This document shows, piece after piece, positions 45,321 through 53,687 of a stretch of DNA of 64,000 bases. The notes below the pieces were generated by a model. It was given only the letters and a program-made list of their open reading frames with translations, did not search any database and was not told the DNA's origin. The stretch is from Lachnospiraceae bacterium (lineage in GTDB: Bacteria; Bacillota; Clostridia; Lachnospirales; Lachnospiraceae): contig SVFD01000003.1 in assembly GCA_015057025.1 (NCBI GenBank), positions 242,946 to 306,945 on the forward strand, given 5' to 3'. How positions within the stretch are numbered: position 1 is the stretch's first letter; the number at the start of each line of letters is the position of its first letter. Both the position numbers and the translations under genes were made by a program.

Positions 45321-46967
45321 ATGAACACTAATGCAAATCAAACAATCATTGTACCTCTTGATATGGATACTGCAATCCAGTATGCAACAGAGGACTACAT
45401 TTCTTCGTTAGATTTAACACAGGAATATTCTATTGATGAGCTTAAAACGGGTGTTTTGGAATCTATCCATTCTAAATTTGACGAACACAATGTAATAAGC
45501 GAAAAAGGAAATAAATGGAGTTATCCAAAATCATTACCAAATGCCTGTGTTGCTGATTTGATTCGTTTTCAGCATGATGTGAAATCAATCAGCTGGAATG
45601 GAAAGAAAGATGAATATAACTATATTGCTGTATATCAAGAATCAGGCGAACAGGAAGGTATTTATGTTGGTAATGATGCTTATTTTAGTAAGTTAATCAG
45701 ACAGTACAAATATGGTGCAACCAGAAATGATATTGATGAAGTCAAGTCCATTTTGATGGCAGATTCTGAATTTGTAACACCAAATTCGAATAGAGATTTG
45801 ATTGCGGTCAATAATGGAATCTTTGATTACAGAACAAAGAAACTTATGCCATTTAGTCCCGATTATGTGTTTACTGCAAAATCAAGGGTGAATTACGTTC
45901 CCAATGCAGTCAACCCGCATTATACAATGCATGATGGTCTTGATTGGGACGTTGATACATGGTTTGAAACTTTGTCAGATGACCCAGAAGTAACACAGTT
46001 ACTTTGGGAAGTAGTAGGAGCCATTATTAGACCTCATGTACGTTGGGATAAGATTGTATGTTTTTACTCCCAAAAAGGTATGAATGGTAAGGGAACGCTC
46101 TGCGAATTGATGAAACAGCTTTGCGGTGAAGGAACTTATGCATCCATTCCGTTTGATGCATTTGAACGGGATTTTAAACTGGTAGATTTGGTTACAGCTA
46201 CGGCTGTTATTACAGATGAAAACGGTACAACGGATTTTACAAGAAGTCCTGCAACATTAAAGGCACTGACAACAGGTGATGATGCAATGATTGACCGTAA
46301 ATATCGTGACCCGATTAAGATTAAATTTAGTGGTTTAATTCTGGAATGTATCAATTCGCTTCCTCGTATCTCCGATACTACGGATAGCCTTTACCGCCGT
46401 TTCTTGATTGTACCATTTGAAAAGACATTCCAAGGTGTAGAAAGAAAGTACATTAAGTCAGATTATTTACATAGACAAGAAGTGCTTGAGTATGTACTTT
46501 GTAAGGTGTTGAATACGGATTATTATACGTTATCTGAACCTGTTGCATGCCAAGAGATGTTGGATGAATACAAAGAGTATAATGACCCTGTGAGGGCATT
46601 TTGGAATGATATTAAAGATGATTTGGCATGGGATTTTTATCCCAATGATTTCTTGTTTGACCTTTTTTCGGCGTGGGCTGATAGACACAAGATGGGAAGA
46701 AATAATTGTCAAGCGACATTCTTAAAGACGTTAGAGAATATCGTACCAGATGATGGCTGGATGCGAATGAAGAAAAAAACAAGGATTACGAAGAAGAGGA
46801 ATGGTAAACCAGAGTTTCTTATTCGCGAATATCATTTAGACGATTGGACATATAAAGGATATGTTGGCAGTAATCATGATTTGCTTTATTGTCCGACTTT
46901 TAATAAAGCAAATTATTATGGTTTTATTCGATGCGGTGTAGCATTTGAAGAAGACGAAGAACAGTAA
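45321..46967 (+). CDS. Phage/plasmid primase-helicase, D5/P4 family
   Basis: 548 residues. The C-terminal half is a superfamily 3 helicase with Walker A GMNGKGT (253-259) and Walker B AVITDE (295-300), followed by a winged-helix end (YNDPVRAFWND, WADRHKMGRNN). The N-terminal 200 residues hold a D5-N-like domain, without a recognisable primase active site, so priming may depend on the host. Such proteins initiate replication of satellites and integrated elements from nearby iterons, which fits the repeat region upstream. AAGGGGGAAAG precedes the ATG. Confidence 0.85.
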   Translation: MNTNANQTIIVPLDMDTAIQYATEDYISSLDLTQEYSIDELKTGVLESIHSKFDEHNVISEKGNKWSYPKSLPNACVADLIRFQHDVKSISWNGKKDEYNYIAVYQESGEQEGIYVGNDAYFSKLIRQYKYGATRNDIDEVKSILMADSEFVTPNSNRDLIAVNNGIFDYRTKKLMPFSPDYVFTAKSRVNYVPNAVNPHYTMHDGLDWDVDTWFETLSDDPEVTQLLWEVVGAIIRPHVRWDKIVCFYSQKGMNGKGTLCELMKQLCGEGTYASIPFDAFERDFKLVDLVTATAVITDENGTTDFTRSPATLKALTTGDDAMIDRKYRDPIKIKFSGLILECINSLPRISDTTDSLYRRFLIVPFEKTFQGVERKYIKSDYLHRQEVLEYVLCKVLNTDYYTLSEPVACQEMLDEYKEYNDPVRAFWNDIKDDLAWDFYPNDFLFDLFSAWADRHKMGRNNCQATFLKTLENIVPDDGWMRMKKKTRITKKRNGKPEFLIREYHLDDWTYKGYVGSNHDLLYCPTFNKANYYGFIRCGVAFEEDEEQ

Positions 46968-46973
46968 AAAAAG

Positions 46974-47010
46974 AAGCCTACCTGGTCGCACAGACCAAGT
47001 AGGCTCTTTC
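46974..47010. terminator. Bidirectional terminator, AGCCTAC type, copy 1
   Basis: A 13-position stem with one mismatch (46975-46987 with 46993-47005). The A-run on the left gives a good T-tract for the leftward operon; the right exit is CTTTC. The stem is nearly identical to that at 55860-55888. Confidence 0.8.
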
Positions 47011-47015
47011 TACGT

Positions 47016-47369
47016 TTATTCACCTCGCAGCCGTTCCAACTCCTGCTGGAGCTTCACGATATGCGTCAAAGCATTTGCAAGCAAAGAGAGACAGTTCATC
47101 TCTGGCTGTAGCTCATCATCATCCTCATGTTTCCAGATTTCTGAAATATCGTTGATGACAAAGGCTTCACGCTCAACAAGGCTCTGTGGGACTGTATCAT
47201 ATGTTCCTCTTTTCATATTGTTCGCAAACGTTTTAGCTGGATTTTCGATTTGCAATTTGCTTAGAGCTTCTTTGACAGTGTGGCAGCCTTCGCCGCCAGA
47301 AAGTCCTGTGAAGCTGATTTTATGGAGAGTGTTGCTGTCGGGTTCAAAGCTATATCTCATCTGCATCAT
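47016..47369 (-). CDS. Hypothetical protein with C-terminal helical segment
   Basis: 117 residues, not recognised. It contains GLSGGEGCHTVKEALSKLQ in the first half and a Leu/Glu helix at the end (LANALTHIVKLQQELERLRG) that may be a coiled-coil. It is the last gene of a four-gene leftward operon with a DUF5688 protein and an AAA+ ATPase; the gap to the preceding gene is three bases. Confidence 0.55.
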   Translation of the reverse strand: MMQMRYSFEPDSNTLHKISFTGLSGGEGCHTVKEALSKLQIENPAKTFANNMKRGTYDTVPQSLVEREAFVINDISEIWKHEDDDELQPEMNCLSLLANALTHIVKLQQELERLRGE

Positions 47370-47372
47370 GGT

Positions 47373-48215
47373 TTATACCTCATCTATATGCAGGATATAT
47401 GCACGATTAGTCAGGCGTTCTTCAGGAGTAACCTGTGTTGCGTTTACCTCTGTGACCATGCTCTCAAATTGGCTCAAGTCCAGCTCCTCATCATCAGCGG
47501 GGATGACGATAATCATTTCATGTGTGGATGATGGTAATATGATGAGCTTAGAAGCGTTGTGCTTTCTGGCAAATTCGGTAACAGCTTTCTTATCAAGCAC
47601 CTGCACGGCTCCCTGTGTGTTGGTTCGGTTGCTGATGACATACATCGGAATAGCAGGGTTTCCCAGTTCTTCTTCAAAATCACAGTCAAACATATCATTC
47701 ATCACATCCAGCATGGATTTGATGACGGTAGCGTTAGGAGCGAATGTATTAGCTTCACCAGCCGCCCATGCTTCATCAAGTGAGAGCTCGGCACGGTCAA
47801 GGATTCCTTGGTTCAGCTTTATGCTCCAGCTGCCTTGTTCAACGCTTTGACCTTTGATGAGCAAATATTCTTCGATTCCTTCCAGCTCACAGTCACGCTT
47901 GATGAGAGGCTCATCTGATGAGCGTTGCAAAGCAATATAGAGATGAGAGAGGATGTAATCTTTGCTGAGGATTTCATCCAAATCTATGTCGATGTTTTTT
48001 CGGTTCTCGTATATATTGATTATCTGGGTCACAAGGTCATCCAGCTCAACATCGGGAGCCTTGGCAAGAAGGTCATCCAGATAGATGCAAGGTGCAATGC
48101 GGTCTTCACGGATGCTGATTCCGTGTTTCGTCACACCGTTTTTAATCACGTCATGAGCAACAGCATCATATCCTTTTTCTTTTAATTGAGCAATTATCAT
48201 ATCCATTCTATCCAT
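47373..48215 (-). CDS. DUF5688 family protein
   Basis: About 280 residues from ATG 48215, chosen because CGGAGG lies 9 bases upstream. A start at 48239 overlaps the stop of the AAA+ gene (ATGA) and has no ribosome binding site, but coupling is possible. The layout (N-terminal MDMIIAQLKEKGYDAVAHDV, then NGVTKHGISIREDRIAPCIYLD, and the C-terminal LIILPSSTHEMIIVIP) matches DUF5688, a family frequent in Lachnospiraceae and often on mobile elements. Function unknown. Confidence 0.7.
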   Translation of the reverse strand: MDRMDMIIAQLKEKGYDAVAHDVIKNGVTKHGISIREDRIAPCIYLDDLLAKAPDVELDDLVTQIINIYENRKNIDIDLDEILSKDYILSHLYIALQRSSDEPLIKRDCELEGIEEYLLIKGQSVEQGSWSIKLNQGILDRAELSLDEAWAAGEANTFAPNATVIKSMLDVMNDMFDCDFEEELGNPAIPMYVISNRTNTQGAVQVLDKKAVTEFARKHNASKLIILPSSTHEMIIVIPADDEELDLSQFESMVTEVNATQVTPEERLTNRAYILHIDEV

Positions 48216-48235
48216 AATCTTATCCTCCGTTATTT

Positions 48236-49195
48236 TCAAAATAGTTCAATGTAATTTGTTTCACAATCCTCGAAAAGCACATCATCAACCATTCGAGTAA
48301 GCTGATTCGTTATTTCTCTTACTCCCAAACCTGAATCATAAGCGTTCTGGGCGAGTTCTAGCTTCTTTTCTTCCGATAGGCATAACTTTATGCCATAAAT
48401 GTCTTCAAGCCTCTGGATGGGGCTGTGAGAGCTTTTACAGAGCATTTGTGTGTAGTCATCTGCCGTCATCGGTTCCAGATTGACTATTCTTTGGATGCGT
48501 CCCATCAGTTCGGGCAAAGCTCCAAATTCGATAATGTCCTCTGCTGTCAAAGGTTTAGCATATGGTTTGACAGCTTCCAGTGATGCTCCGAACCCGATAG
48601 AAGCACCTTTGTTCTTGGTGGCAACATCCTCAGAAAGGTTAGAAAAAGCACCACACATGGCAAAGCTGATACGCTGTGTATGCACTTCATGTGTGACATC
48701 TTTTGCTAAGGTCACCTGCTGTGTTGCCCCTTCGATGGAAGTGAGAAGTTCGCTTTGTATGGATGCAGACACGTTTTCCGAATGACTAAAACGTGGTGTC
48801 AGGAGCTTGTCAAATTCATCTAAAACAATGATACTGTTGTGAGTCTTTCCAACAGAATCAACGAGAAGTGAATTGACTTTTTTATCTCCCTTCCATCCGT
48901 CAGCGGTCAGGTTAGATGTATCATAGACAGTTAAATGTCTAGGAAAAATTAATTTGAGTTGACGGAAAATTTCCGATTTTCCGCTTCCAGACGGACCACA
49001 GAACATAACGTTTTCTTTGATGCCATTTAAGCACTTCCACATCATCATTGAAGCTGCACGTTTAGCTTCTTCCTGCTTCCAGATTCGTGTGTTTAGATAG
49101 TTATAAATCTGTTGTGGTGTTTTGTAATCACCAGCTTCTTTTGTGGGTTCTCGTTCATGTCTGATGAACTTGTTCCTGTCATCATACCATTCCAT
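48236..49195 (-). CDS. AAA+ ATPase, ClpX/HslU-like
   Basis: About 319 residues from ATG 49195; the in-frame GTG at 49204 sits too close to AAAGGA. Walker A GPSGSGKS at about 67-74, Walker B IIVLDEFDK at about 122-130, and a C-terminal lid (LVARX-like LGVREITNQLTRM) give the ClpX-type remodeller pattern. It lacks the zinc domain of ClpX. It may unfold or assemble element proteins with the two flanking genes of unknown function. Confidence 0.75.
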   Translation of the reverse strand: MEWYDDRNKFIRHEREPTKEAGDYKTPQQIYNYLNTRIWKQEEAKRAASMMMWKCLNGIKENVMFCGPSGSGKSEIFRQLKLIFPRHLTVYDTSNLTADGWKGDKKVNSLLVDSVGKTHNSIIVLDEFDKLLTPRFSHSENVSASIQSELLTSIEGATQQVTLAKDVTHEVHTQRISFAMCGAFSNLSEDVATKNKGASIGFGASLEAVKPYAKPLTAEDIIEFGALPELMGRIQRIVNLEPMTADDYTQMLCKSSHSPIQRLEDIYGIKLCLSEEKKLELAQNAYDSGLGVREITNQLTRMVDDVLFEDCETNYIELF

Positions 49196-49547
49196 TTGTT
49201 TCACATCCTTTCTCGGCTACCAGCCGTGCGACTGTCTTAAGCAAGGAGACACATTGAGACGGGCTCCATGCATCAATGCCATGCTGTACCAAAAGCCCTG
49301 ATAACTGACAGGGAATAGGTTGAACATTGTTGCCGTTGATGATGAATCCAGCCGCATAATCCCACTCCTTTATGGGAAGCGAATTAAGAGCTGTATCACC
49401 AGCAGCAAGAGCAGCCTTGACCTCATCAACTGTAAATGGAACAAGCTGTGCCAGGTTCTCCAAACCTAGCACATTGATAGCGTTATTCATCACAGTCTCG
49501 TGAGGGATTGTGTGATTGCCAAAGGCTTCGGAAAAACTCAGACCCAT
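49182..49547 (-). CDS. Hypothetical protein, first gene of the AAA+ operon
   Basis: 121 residues from ATG 49547, which follows AAAAGGAG by 9 bases; a GTG three codons upstream touches the ribosome binding site. Not recognised. It overlaps the AAA+ gene slightly, so the two are translationally coupled. It contains a helical LVPFTVDEVKAALAAGD segment and no membrane span. Confidence 0.55.
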   Translation of the reverse strand: MGLSFSEAFGNHTIPHETVMNNAINVLGLENLAQLVPFTVDEVKAALAAGDTALNSLPIKEWDYAAGFIINGNNVQPIPCQLSGLLVQHGIDAWSPSQCVSLLKTVARLVAEKGCETNGMV

Positions 49548-49935
49548 AGTAGACACCTCCTTTTAGAATCAAATTAGTACCAAAGAACAGACCGATGCTC
49601 GTAAGAGCATTACAATATTTTGTTGCGGTCTGGGATGTGGTTGAATGGTGGCAAATGCAGAAAATTATTTCGGAAATAATTTCAGAAATTATTTTAGAAA
49701 ATATTTTTAGCTTTGTAGGGGGATGAGCTGGTAAGAGTGCGACAGCATCAACACGGAGTGCCTAATATCCAGTGGCAATGTCGCTGGTCGGTATTGCACA
49801 GGATAAATAGAGAGTTTACAGTAAGCGGTGAACCCATTCGGTGAACCAACTGAAAGATTCAATCTGCATATGTAGATATATCTAAGATTGAAACTTGAGG
49901 GCGGTAGCAAGTGCGGATGCACTTGAAAAAAGTTC
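49548..49935. other. Gene-free segment with several inverted repeats
   Basis: It separates the leftward AAA+ operon from the second excisionase-like gene. A branched hairpin pairs CAGACCG (49588-49594) with CGGTCTG (49626-49632) around ATGCTC-GTAA-GAGCAT. An AT-rich run at about 49662-49708 is built of self-complementary AAATTATTTC / GGAAATAATTTC units. CGGTGAACC is repeated directly near 49826 and 49839. TTCAATCT and AGATTGAA form a hairpin (about 49858-49892). CAAGTGC-GGAT-GCACTTG is a perfect hairpin at 49908-49925. No open frame with a ribosome binding site was seen. Confidence 0.6.
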
Positions 49936-49988
49936 TTGCAAAAAGTCTTTATATATATTAAAATGTACTTGTCCGTACCGATATGGAC
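49936..49988 (+). promoter_or_regulatory. Promoter and GTCCATA-type operator of the second excisionase-like gene
   Basis: TTGCAA (49936-49941), 17-base spacer, TAAAAT (49959-49964). At the expected start site lies an inverted repeat, GTCCGTA-CCGA-TATGGAC (49971-49988). The same half-site GTCCATA recurs at the large recombinase promoter. Confidence 0.6.
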
Positions 49989-50017
49989 TTAAAAGGACTA
50001 TATAAGAGGTGAAGCAC

Positions 50018-50221
50018 ATGTCAGAACAGATTAATGTTCCTGTTGCGGAAAAGGCAATGCTCACGGTGCGGGAATGTGCAGCCTACTCGAATCTGGGGAT
50101 TCATAAACTGCAAGCATTGTGTTCACAGCCTGATTGCACATTTTCCGTGAAGTCAGGGAACAGATTCTTAATCAAGCGTCAGGAGTTTGATGAGTGGTTA
50201 AGAGGAATCAAAGAAATCTAA
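50018..50221 (+). CDS. Excisionase (Xis)-like HTH protein
   Basis: 67 residues from ATG 50018 (AGAGGTGAAGCAC). LTVRECAAYSNLGIHKLQAL is the Tn916-Xis-type winged helix and FSVKSGNRFLIKRQEFDEWL is the wing and dimer helix. Xis proteins bend DNA at attachment ends to direct excision. It is the better Xis candidate of the two in the element because its promoter shares an operator with the recombinase. Confidence 0.75.
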   Translation: MSEQINVPVAEKAMLTVRECAAYSNLGIHKLQALCSQPDCTFSVKSGNRFLIKRQEFDEWLRGIKEI

Positions 50222-50353
50222 ATTGAATAACGAAGTTCACGAGTATAAATGCGATGGAAATATAGGCAACGGCAATAAGACCTTCCGAGAGTGTTCAGAG
50301 ATGACATCCTGCACACGAAGCATACAGCGTCTAAGCGTTTAGTGATGGAGCGT

Positions 50354-50424
50354 AGCGGCTACCAGCGGTGAGTTGATTTAAAGTAGATGATTTTCTGCTT
50401 TTTATCAGCAAGCCGCTTTTTTGT
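50354..50424 (+). terminator. Y-shaped terminator after the Xis-like gene
   Basis: AGCGGCT (50354-50360) pairs with AGCCGCT (50411-50417), followed by a T-run; the long loop contains a TGCT/AGCA hairpin. The rest of the 50222-50464 gap shows nothing else. Confidence 0.6.
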
Positions 50425-50464
50425 TGTCTTTCGGCTTCTTCGTTGAGAAGAAAGGAGCAGAAAG

Positions 50465-51436
50465 ATGGCAAAAAATACGAATCTTCACAAGGCAAAAGAT
50501 GCTAAAAACGATGAGTTTTATACTCAAATTTCCGACATTGAAAAGGAATTAAAGCACTATAAAGGGCATTTCAAAGGAGCAGTAGTTTTCTGTAACTGTG
50601 ATGACCCTGAATGGTCGAATTTCTGGAAGTATTTCCATTTGAATTTTGAGTTTTTAGGCTTGAAAAAGCTGATTACCACTCATTACGAAACGGAAAAGCC
50701 ATCCTACAAGATGGAGTATGAAGGTGGTAATGATGCGGATTGTTCCGTGGGAACAATTACACCACTGATGCAAAACGGCGATTTCAGAAGTCCAGAGTGT
50801 GTGGAACTGCTGAAAGAAGCAGATATTGTGGTAACGAATCCACCGTTTTCTCTGTTCAGAGAGTACGTTGCACAGCTGATGGAATATGGTAAGAAGTTTG
50901 TTGTGATAGGCTCGATGAACGCTATTACATACAAGGAAATATTTCCGCTTTTGAAAAATAATCATATGTGGTTGGGCTGTAATTCTGTAAAAGAATTTGT
51001 ACAGCCAGATGGTAGTATCAAGAAGTTTGGAAACATTTTGTGGTTTACGAATTTGGATATTGCAAAGCGTCATGAGGAGCTTGATTTGATTGAAAAATAC
51101 TCGCCAGAGAAATATCCAAAGTATGACAACTATGATGCAATCAATGTTGATAAGGTGACGGATATTCCGTGCGATTATGATGGTGTAATGGGTGTACCGA
51201 TTACATTTTTGGATAAATACAATCCAGAGCAGTTTGTGATAGTTGGTATGTCTGCAACCGCTGACACGATGGATATACCTGTTCAGTTAGGTGAAGCATT
51301 TATGGCTGAGTATCGTAAACAAGGTGGTACTGGACATTTTTCGGCTAATATGTATGGTGTTTGTTATTTTGATAATAATGGCAAAGCTAAAGTTCCTTAT
51401 GGGCGAATTCTTGTTCGCAAGAAAGCAGGTGCGTAA
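50465..51436 (+). CDS. Adenine-specific DNA methyltransferase, EcoRI type
   Basis: 323 residues of the M.EcoRI-like family (PF13651). It opens MAKNTNLHKAKDAKNDEFYTQ, typical of the group, and has the N6-adenine catalytic motif NPPFS in DIVVTNPPFSLF (about residues 121-132). The SAM-binding region lies around FCNCDDPEWSNFW. It is the first gene of a three-gene cassette with a SieB-like membrane protein and a DUF262-HNH nuclease, spacing 1 and 2 bases. It probably protects the host sites from the nuclease. AAAGGAGCAGAAAG precedes the ATG. Confidence 0.88.
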   Translation: MAKNTNLHKAKDAKNDEFYTQISDIEKELKHYKGHFKGAVVFCNCDDPEWSNFWKYFHLNFEFLGLKKLITTHYETEKPSYKMEYEGGNDADCSVGTITPLMQNGDFRSPECVELLKEADIVVTNPPFSLFREYVAQLMEYGKKFVVIGSMNAITYKEIFPLLKNNHMWLGCNSVKEFVQPDGSIKKFGNILWFTNLDIAKRHEELDLIEKYSPEKYPKYDNYDAINVDKVTDIPCDYDGVMGVPITFLDKYNPEQFVIVGMSATADTMDIPVQLGEAFMAEYRKQGGTGHFSANMYGVCYFDNNGKAKVPYGRILVRKKAGA

Positions 51437-51437
51437 T

Positions 51438-51947
51438 ATGGCAGATAAATTAATTGATGGGATAAAAACATTTATGGCGAATTTTGCAAAGCAAATATCA
51501 TTAAATGTTTTGTTGTTTACAATAACGTTTGTTTCTGCATTAGCATATTGGCGTTTAAGAAATGAAATAGCACTTTATATTGGATTTGGCTGTTTGGTAT
51601 TCCTTGTTACGAGTTTGTTGGTGAAATATGTTCCTAAATTATATGCTCGTACAAAGGAAAAGAAGTTTTATAAAAGATTTCAGAAGCCTCGATTTCAAAA
51701 GAAGATGTTATCCAAACTGAATTCATTTGAACTGGATATTATACGTGAACTATATGAGGAATATCCTGAGTTGCTGATGTATGATGCAAATTCTACACCT
51801 ATTGCTAATCTGAATGAGTATTCGATGATAAGGGGAACTGGTCTGTTGATTCCAGATGTGGGAACATTTCAACAGTATTACACATTACAACCATGGGTGA
51901 AGCAGGCATTGGATAAAAATAAAGAATTTCTTGAAAAGGAGTCATAA
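51438..51947 (+). CDS. Two-span membrane protein, superinfection exclusion B (SieB)-like
   Basis: 169 residues from ATG 51438. Two hydrophobic helices (about 20-37 and 44-62) are followed by a basic stretch and a soluble tail with LNSFELDIIRELYEEYPEL and a GLLIPDVG segment. This layout resembles phage SieB/exclusion proteins (PF14163), which block infecting phage development, but the similarity is by impression. It overlaps nothing and is wedged between methyltransferase and nuclease, implying a joint role. Confidence 0.55.
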   Translation: MADKLIDGIKTFMANFAKQISLNVLLFTITFVSALAYWRLRNEIALYIGFGCLVFLVTSLLVKYVPKLYARTKEKKFYKRFQKPRFQKKMLSKLNSFELDIIRELYEEYPELLMYDANSTPIANLNEYSMIRGTGLLIPDVGTFQQYYTLQPWVKQALDKNKEFLEKES

Positions 51948-51949
51948 TC

Positions 51950-53059
51950 ATGAAAATCAATCACACAAGAATTAAAGTTCGTGACATCGTAGATGGTTAT
52001 ACGGACAATCAGCAAACAGGACAGGTATCTGGCATGAATGGTAAGCTGGATATTCGTCCTGCATACCAGAGAGAATTTGTCTATAAGGACAAACAAAGAG
52101 ATTCGGTATTGGAAACAATTCAGAAGGGATTTCCACTCAATGTTATCTACTGGGCGAAGACAGGAGCAGATACATTTGAGGTGCTGGACGGTCAGCAGAG
52201 AACTATTTCAATCTGTCAGTATTGCAATGATGAGTTCAGTATTGATTTCAGATATTTTCATAATCTCACGCCAGAGGAAAAGGATGTGATTTTGGATTAT
52301 GAATTGGATGTTTATCAGTGTGAAGGAACTGATAAAGAGAAGTTGGATTGGTTCCAAATTATCAACATTGCAGGCGAGAAATTAACTAACCAAGAGCTTA
52401 GAAATGCGGTCTATGCTGGTACATGGTTATCAGATGCAAAGAAAAGATTTTCTGCTCGGAACTGTGCAGCAGAACGACTGGCAAAAGATTATTTGACTGG
52501 TTCTGCAATCCGTCAGGATTATCTGGAAACTGCAATTTCTTGGATTGCCGCAAAGGAAAATACAACCATTGAAGACTACATGGCGAAGCATCAAAATGAT
52601 TCAAATGCTGGTGCGTTATGGTCGTATTTTAGTTCTGTAATCGAATGGGTAAAATCCGTTTTCCCAGAGTACAGAAAAGAGATGAAAGGTGTCGAATGGG
52701 GATTACTTTTTAATGAGTTCGGCACACAATTTCCTGATGTAGCAACCACCGAAGCAGAGGTAAAACGTCTGATGATGGATGAGGATGTAACTGCTAAAAA
52801 AGGTATTTATGAATACATTCTTTCTGGCAGAGAAAAGACACTTTCCATTCGTGCTTTTACTCCAAATCAGAAGCGGGAAGCGTATGAAAGACAGAATCAT
52901 AAATGTCCATATTGTGAGGCAGAGGGTGTTGATAAAGAGTGGAAAATTGATGAAATGGAAGCAGACCATATTACTCCATGGCACTCTGGCGGTAGAACAA
53001 TTTCTGAAAATTGTAAGATGCTTTGTAAATCTCATAATCGTCAAAAAGGCGGTATTTAA
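51950..53059 (+). CDS. DUF262-HNH nuclease (GmrSD/SspE-like architecture)
   Basis: 369 residues. The N-terminal DUF262 (ParB/sulfiredoxin-like NTPase) domain has RPAYQREFVY (about 36-45) and the diagnostic DGQQRT (80-85). The C-terminal HNH domain has CPYC near 319, ADHITPWHSGG near 339 and LCKSHNRQK at the end, giving the Cys4-type ββα-metal fold. Related proteins restrict modified or phosphorothioated phage DNA. Pairing with an EcoRI-type methyltransferase here is different from the classical modification-dependent forms. AAAAGGAGTC precedes the ATG. Confidence 0.85.
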   Translation: MKINHTRIKVRDIVDGYTDNQQTGQVSGMNGKLDIRPAYQREFVYKDKQRDSVLETIQKGFPLNVIYWAKTGADTFEVLDGQQRTISICQYCNDEFSIDFRYFHNLTPEEKDVILDYELDVYQCEGTDKEKLDWFQIINIAGEKLTNQELRNAVYAGTWLSDAKKRFSARNCAAERLAKDYLTGSAIRQDYLETAISWIAAKENTTIEDYMAKHQNDSNAGALWSYFSSVIEWVKSVFPEYRKEMKGVEWGLLFNEFGTQFPDVATTEAEVKRLMMDEDVTAKKGIYEYILSGREKTLSIRAFTPNQKREAYERQNHKCPYCEAEGVDKEWKIDEMEADHITPWHSGGRTISENCKMLCKSHNRQKGGI

Positions 53060-53092
53060 AAATATAAATTTAAGAAAGAGAGGAAACGAATT

Positions 53093-53374
53093 ATGGCTAA
53101 ATCTTATTTAGACAAGATGCGAGACATCGTAAAAAAAGCGGAGGAGGCACAGAAGCAAATTGACAAAATTGAATCTCAAAGAGATAGAATTTTGAACCTG
53201 CTTGCCGAAGCGTATGAGGTGTGCGATGATGCAGAAATTGATAATCAAATCGGGGTATTTGAATCCCAGATTAGATACAAAATTTCTCAGCAAAAGAACA
53301 CAGGTAAGGCTGCGAAAGCAGCACCACAGACGCAGCAAAATGATGCGAATGTGGCAGCACAAATCCAGCAATAA
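53093..53374 (+). CDS. Small coiled-coil protein
   Basis: 93 residues. Residues 1-50 form a heptad-like helix (VKKAEEAQKQIDKIESQRDR) and the end is Ala/Gln-rich. Not recognised. It lies 33 bases after the nuclease gene and just before the candidate oriT; it could belong to the cassette or to the mobilization module. The ribosome binding site is AGAGAGGAAACG. Confidence 0.5.
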   Translation: MAKSYLDKMRDIVKKAEEAQKQIDKIESQRDRILNLLAEAYEVCDDAEIDNQIGVFESQIRYKISQQKNTGKAAKAAPQTQQNDANVAAQIQQ

Positions 53375-53399
53375 TTGTTAAATTAGCTGCCGGATTTTG

Positions 53400-53675
53400 T
53401 GCTAATTTTCAGAGATTTTCAGAAAGAAAATCGGAGAAAAAAGAGGGTTCGAAGGGAGATGAAATCTCCCTCGCAAGTAGCCCTGTTCCTAAAAGTCGCA
53501 GGTGCGGCTTTTAGGGCATGCCAAACGAAGTGCGGCATGAAGGGGATACTTGCTCTTTTTTCTTCTTATTTGATTCCCGATTTGGGGGACGGATGAGATT
53601 GAAGAAAAAAGTTTGGCATCCGTAGAGGATGCCGTTTGCTGATGGGAAGCATCAGCTTGATTTTTCACACGAAGG
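53400..53675. other. Candidate origin of transfer (oriT) region
   Basis: Gene-free and full of inverted repeats immediately upstream of mobC. GGGAGAT-GAA-ATCTCCC lies near 53455. CCTAAAAG pairs with CTTTTAGG (about 53489-53517), enclosing TCGCA and TGCGG. GCAAGTA (about 53474) pairs with TACTTGC (about 53547). ATGCCAAAC (about 53518) pairs with GTTTGGCAT (about 53611). GGCATCC-GTAGA-GGATGCC and CTGATG-GGAAG-CATCAG follow. Hairpin clusters beside relaxosome genes are typical of oriT. The nick site cannot be fixed by eye. Confidence 0.55.
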
Positions 53676-53687
53676 GAGATGAGGAAA

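Noticed and set aside
46945..47850. 301-residue rightward open frame opposite the AAA+ operon
   Set aside because: It is the antisense of the DUF5688 and 117-residue genes, with Ser/Cys-rich low-complexity translation.
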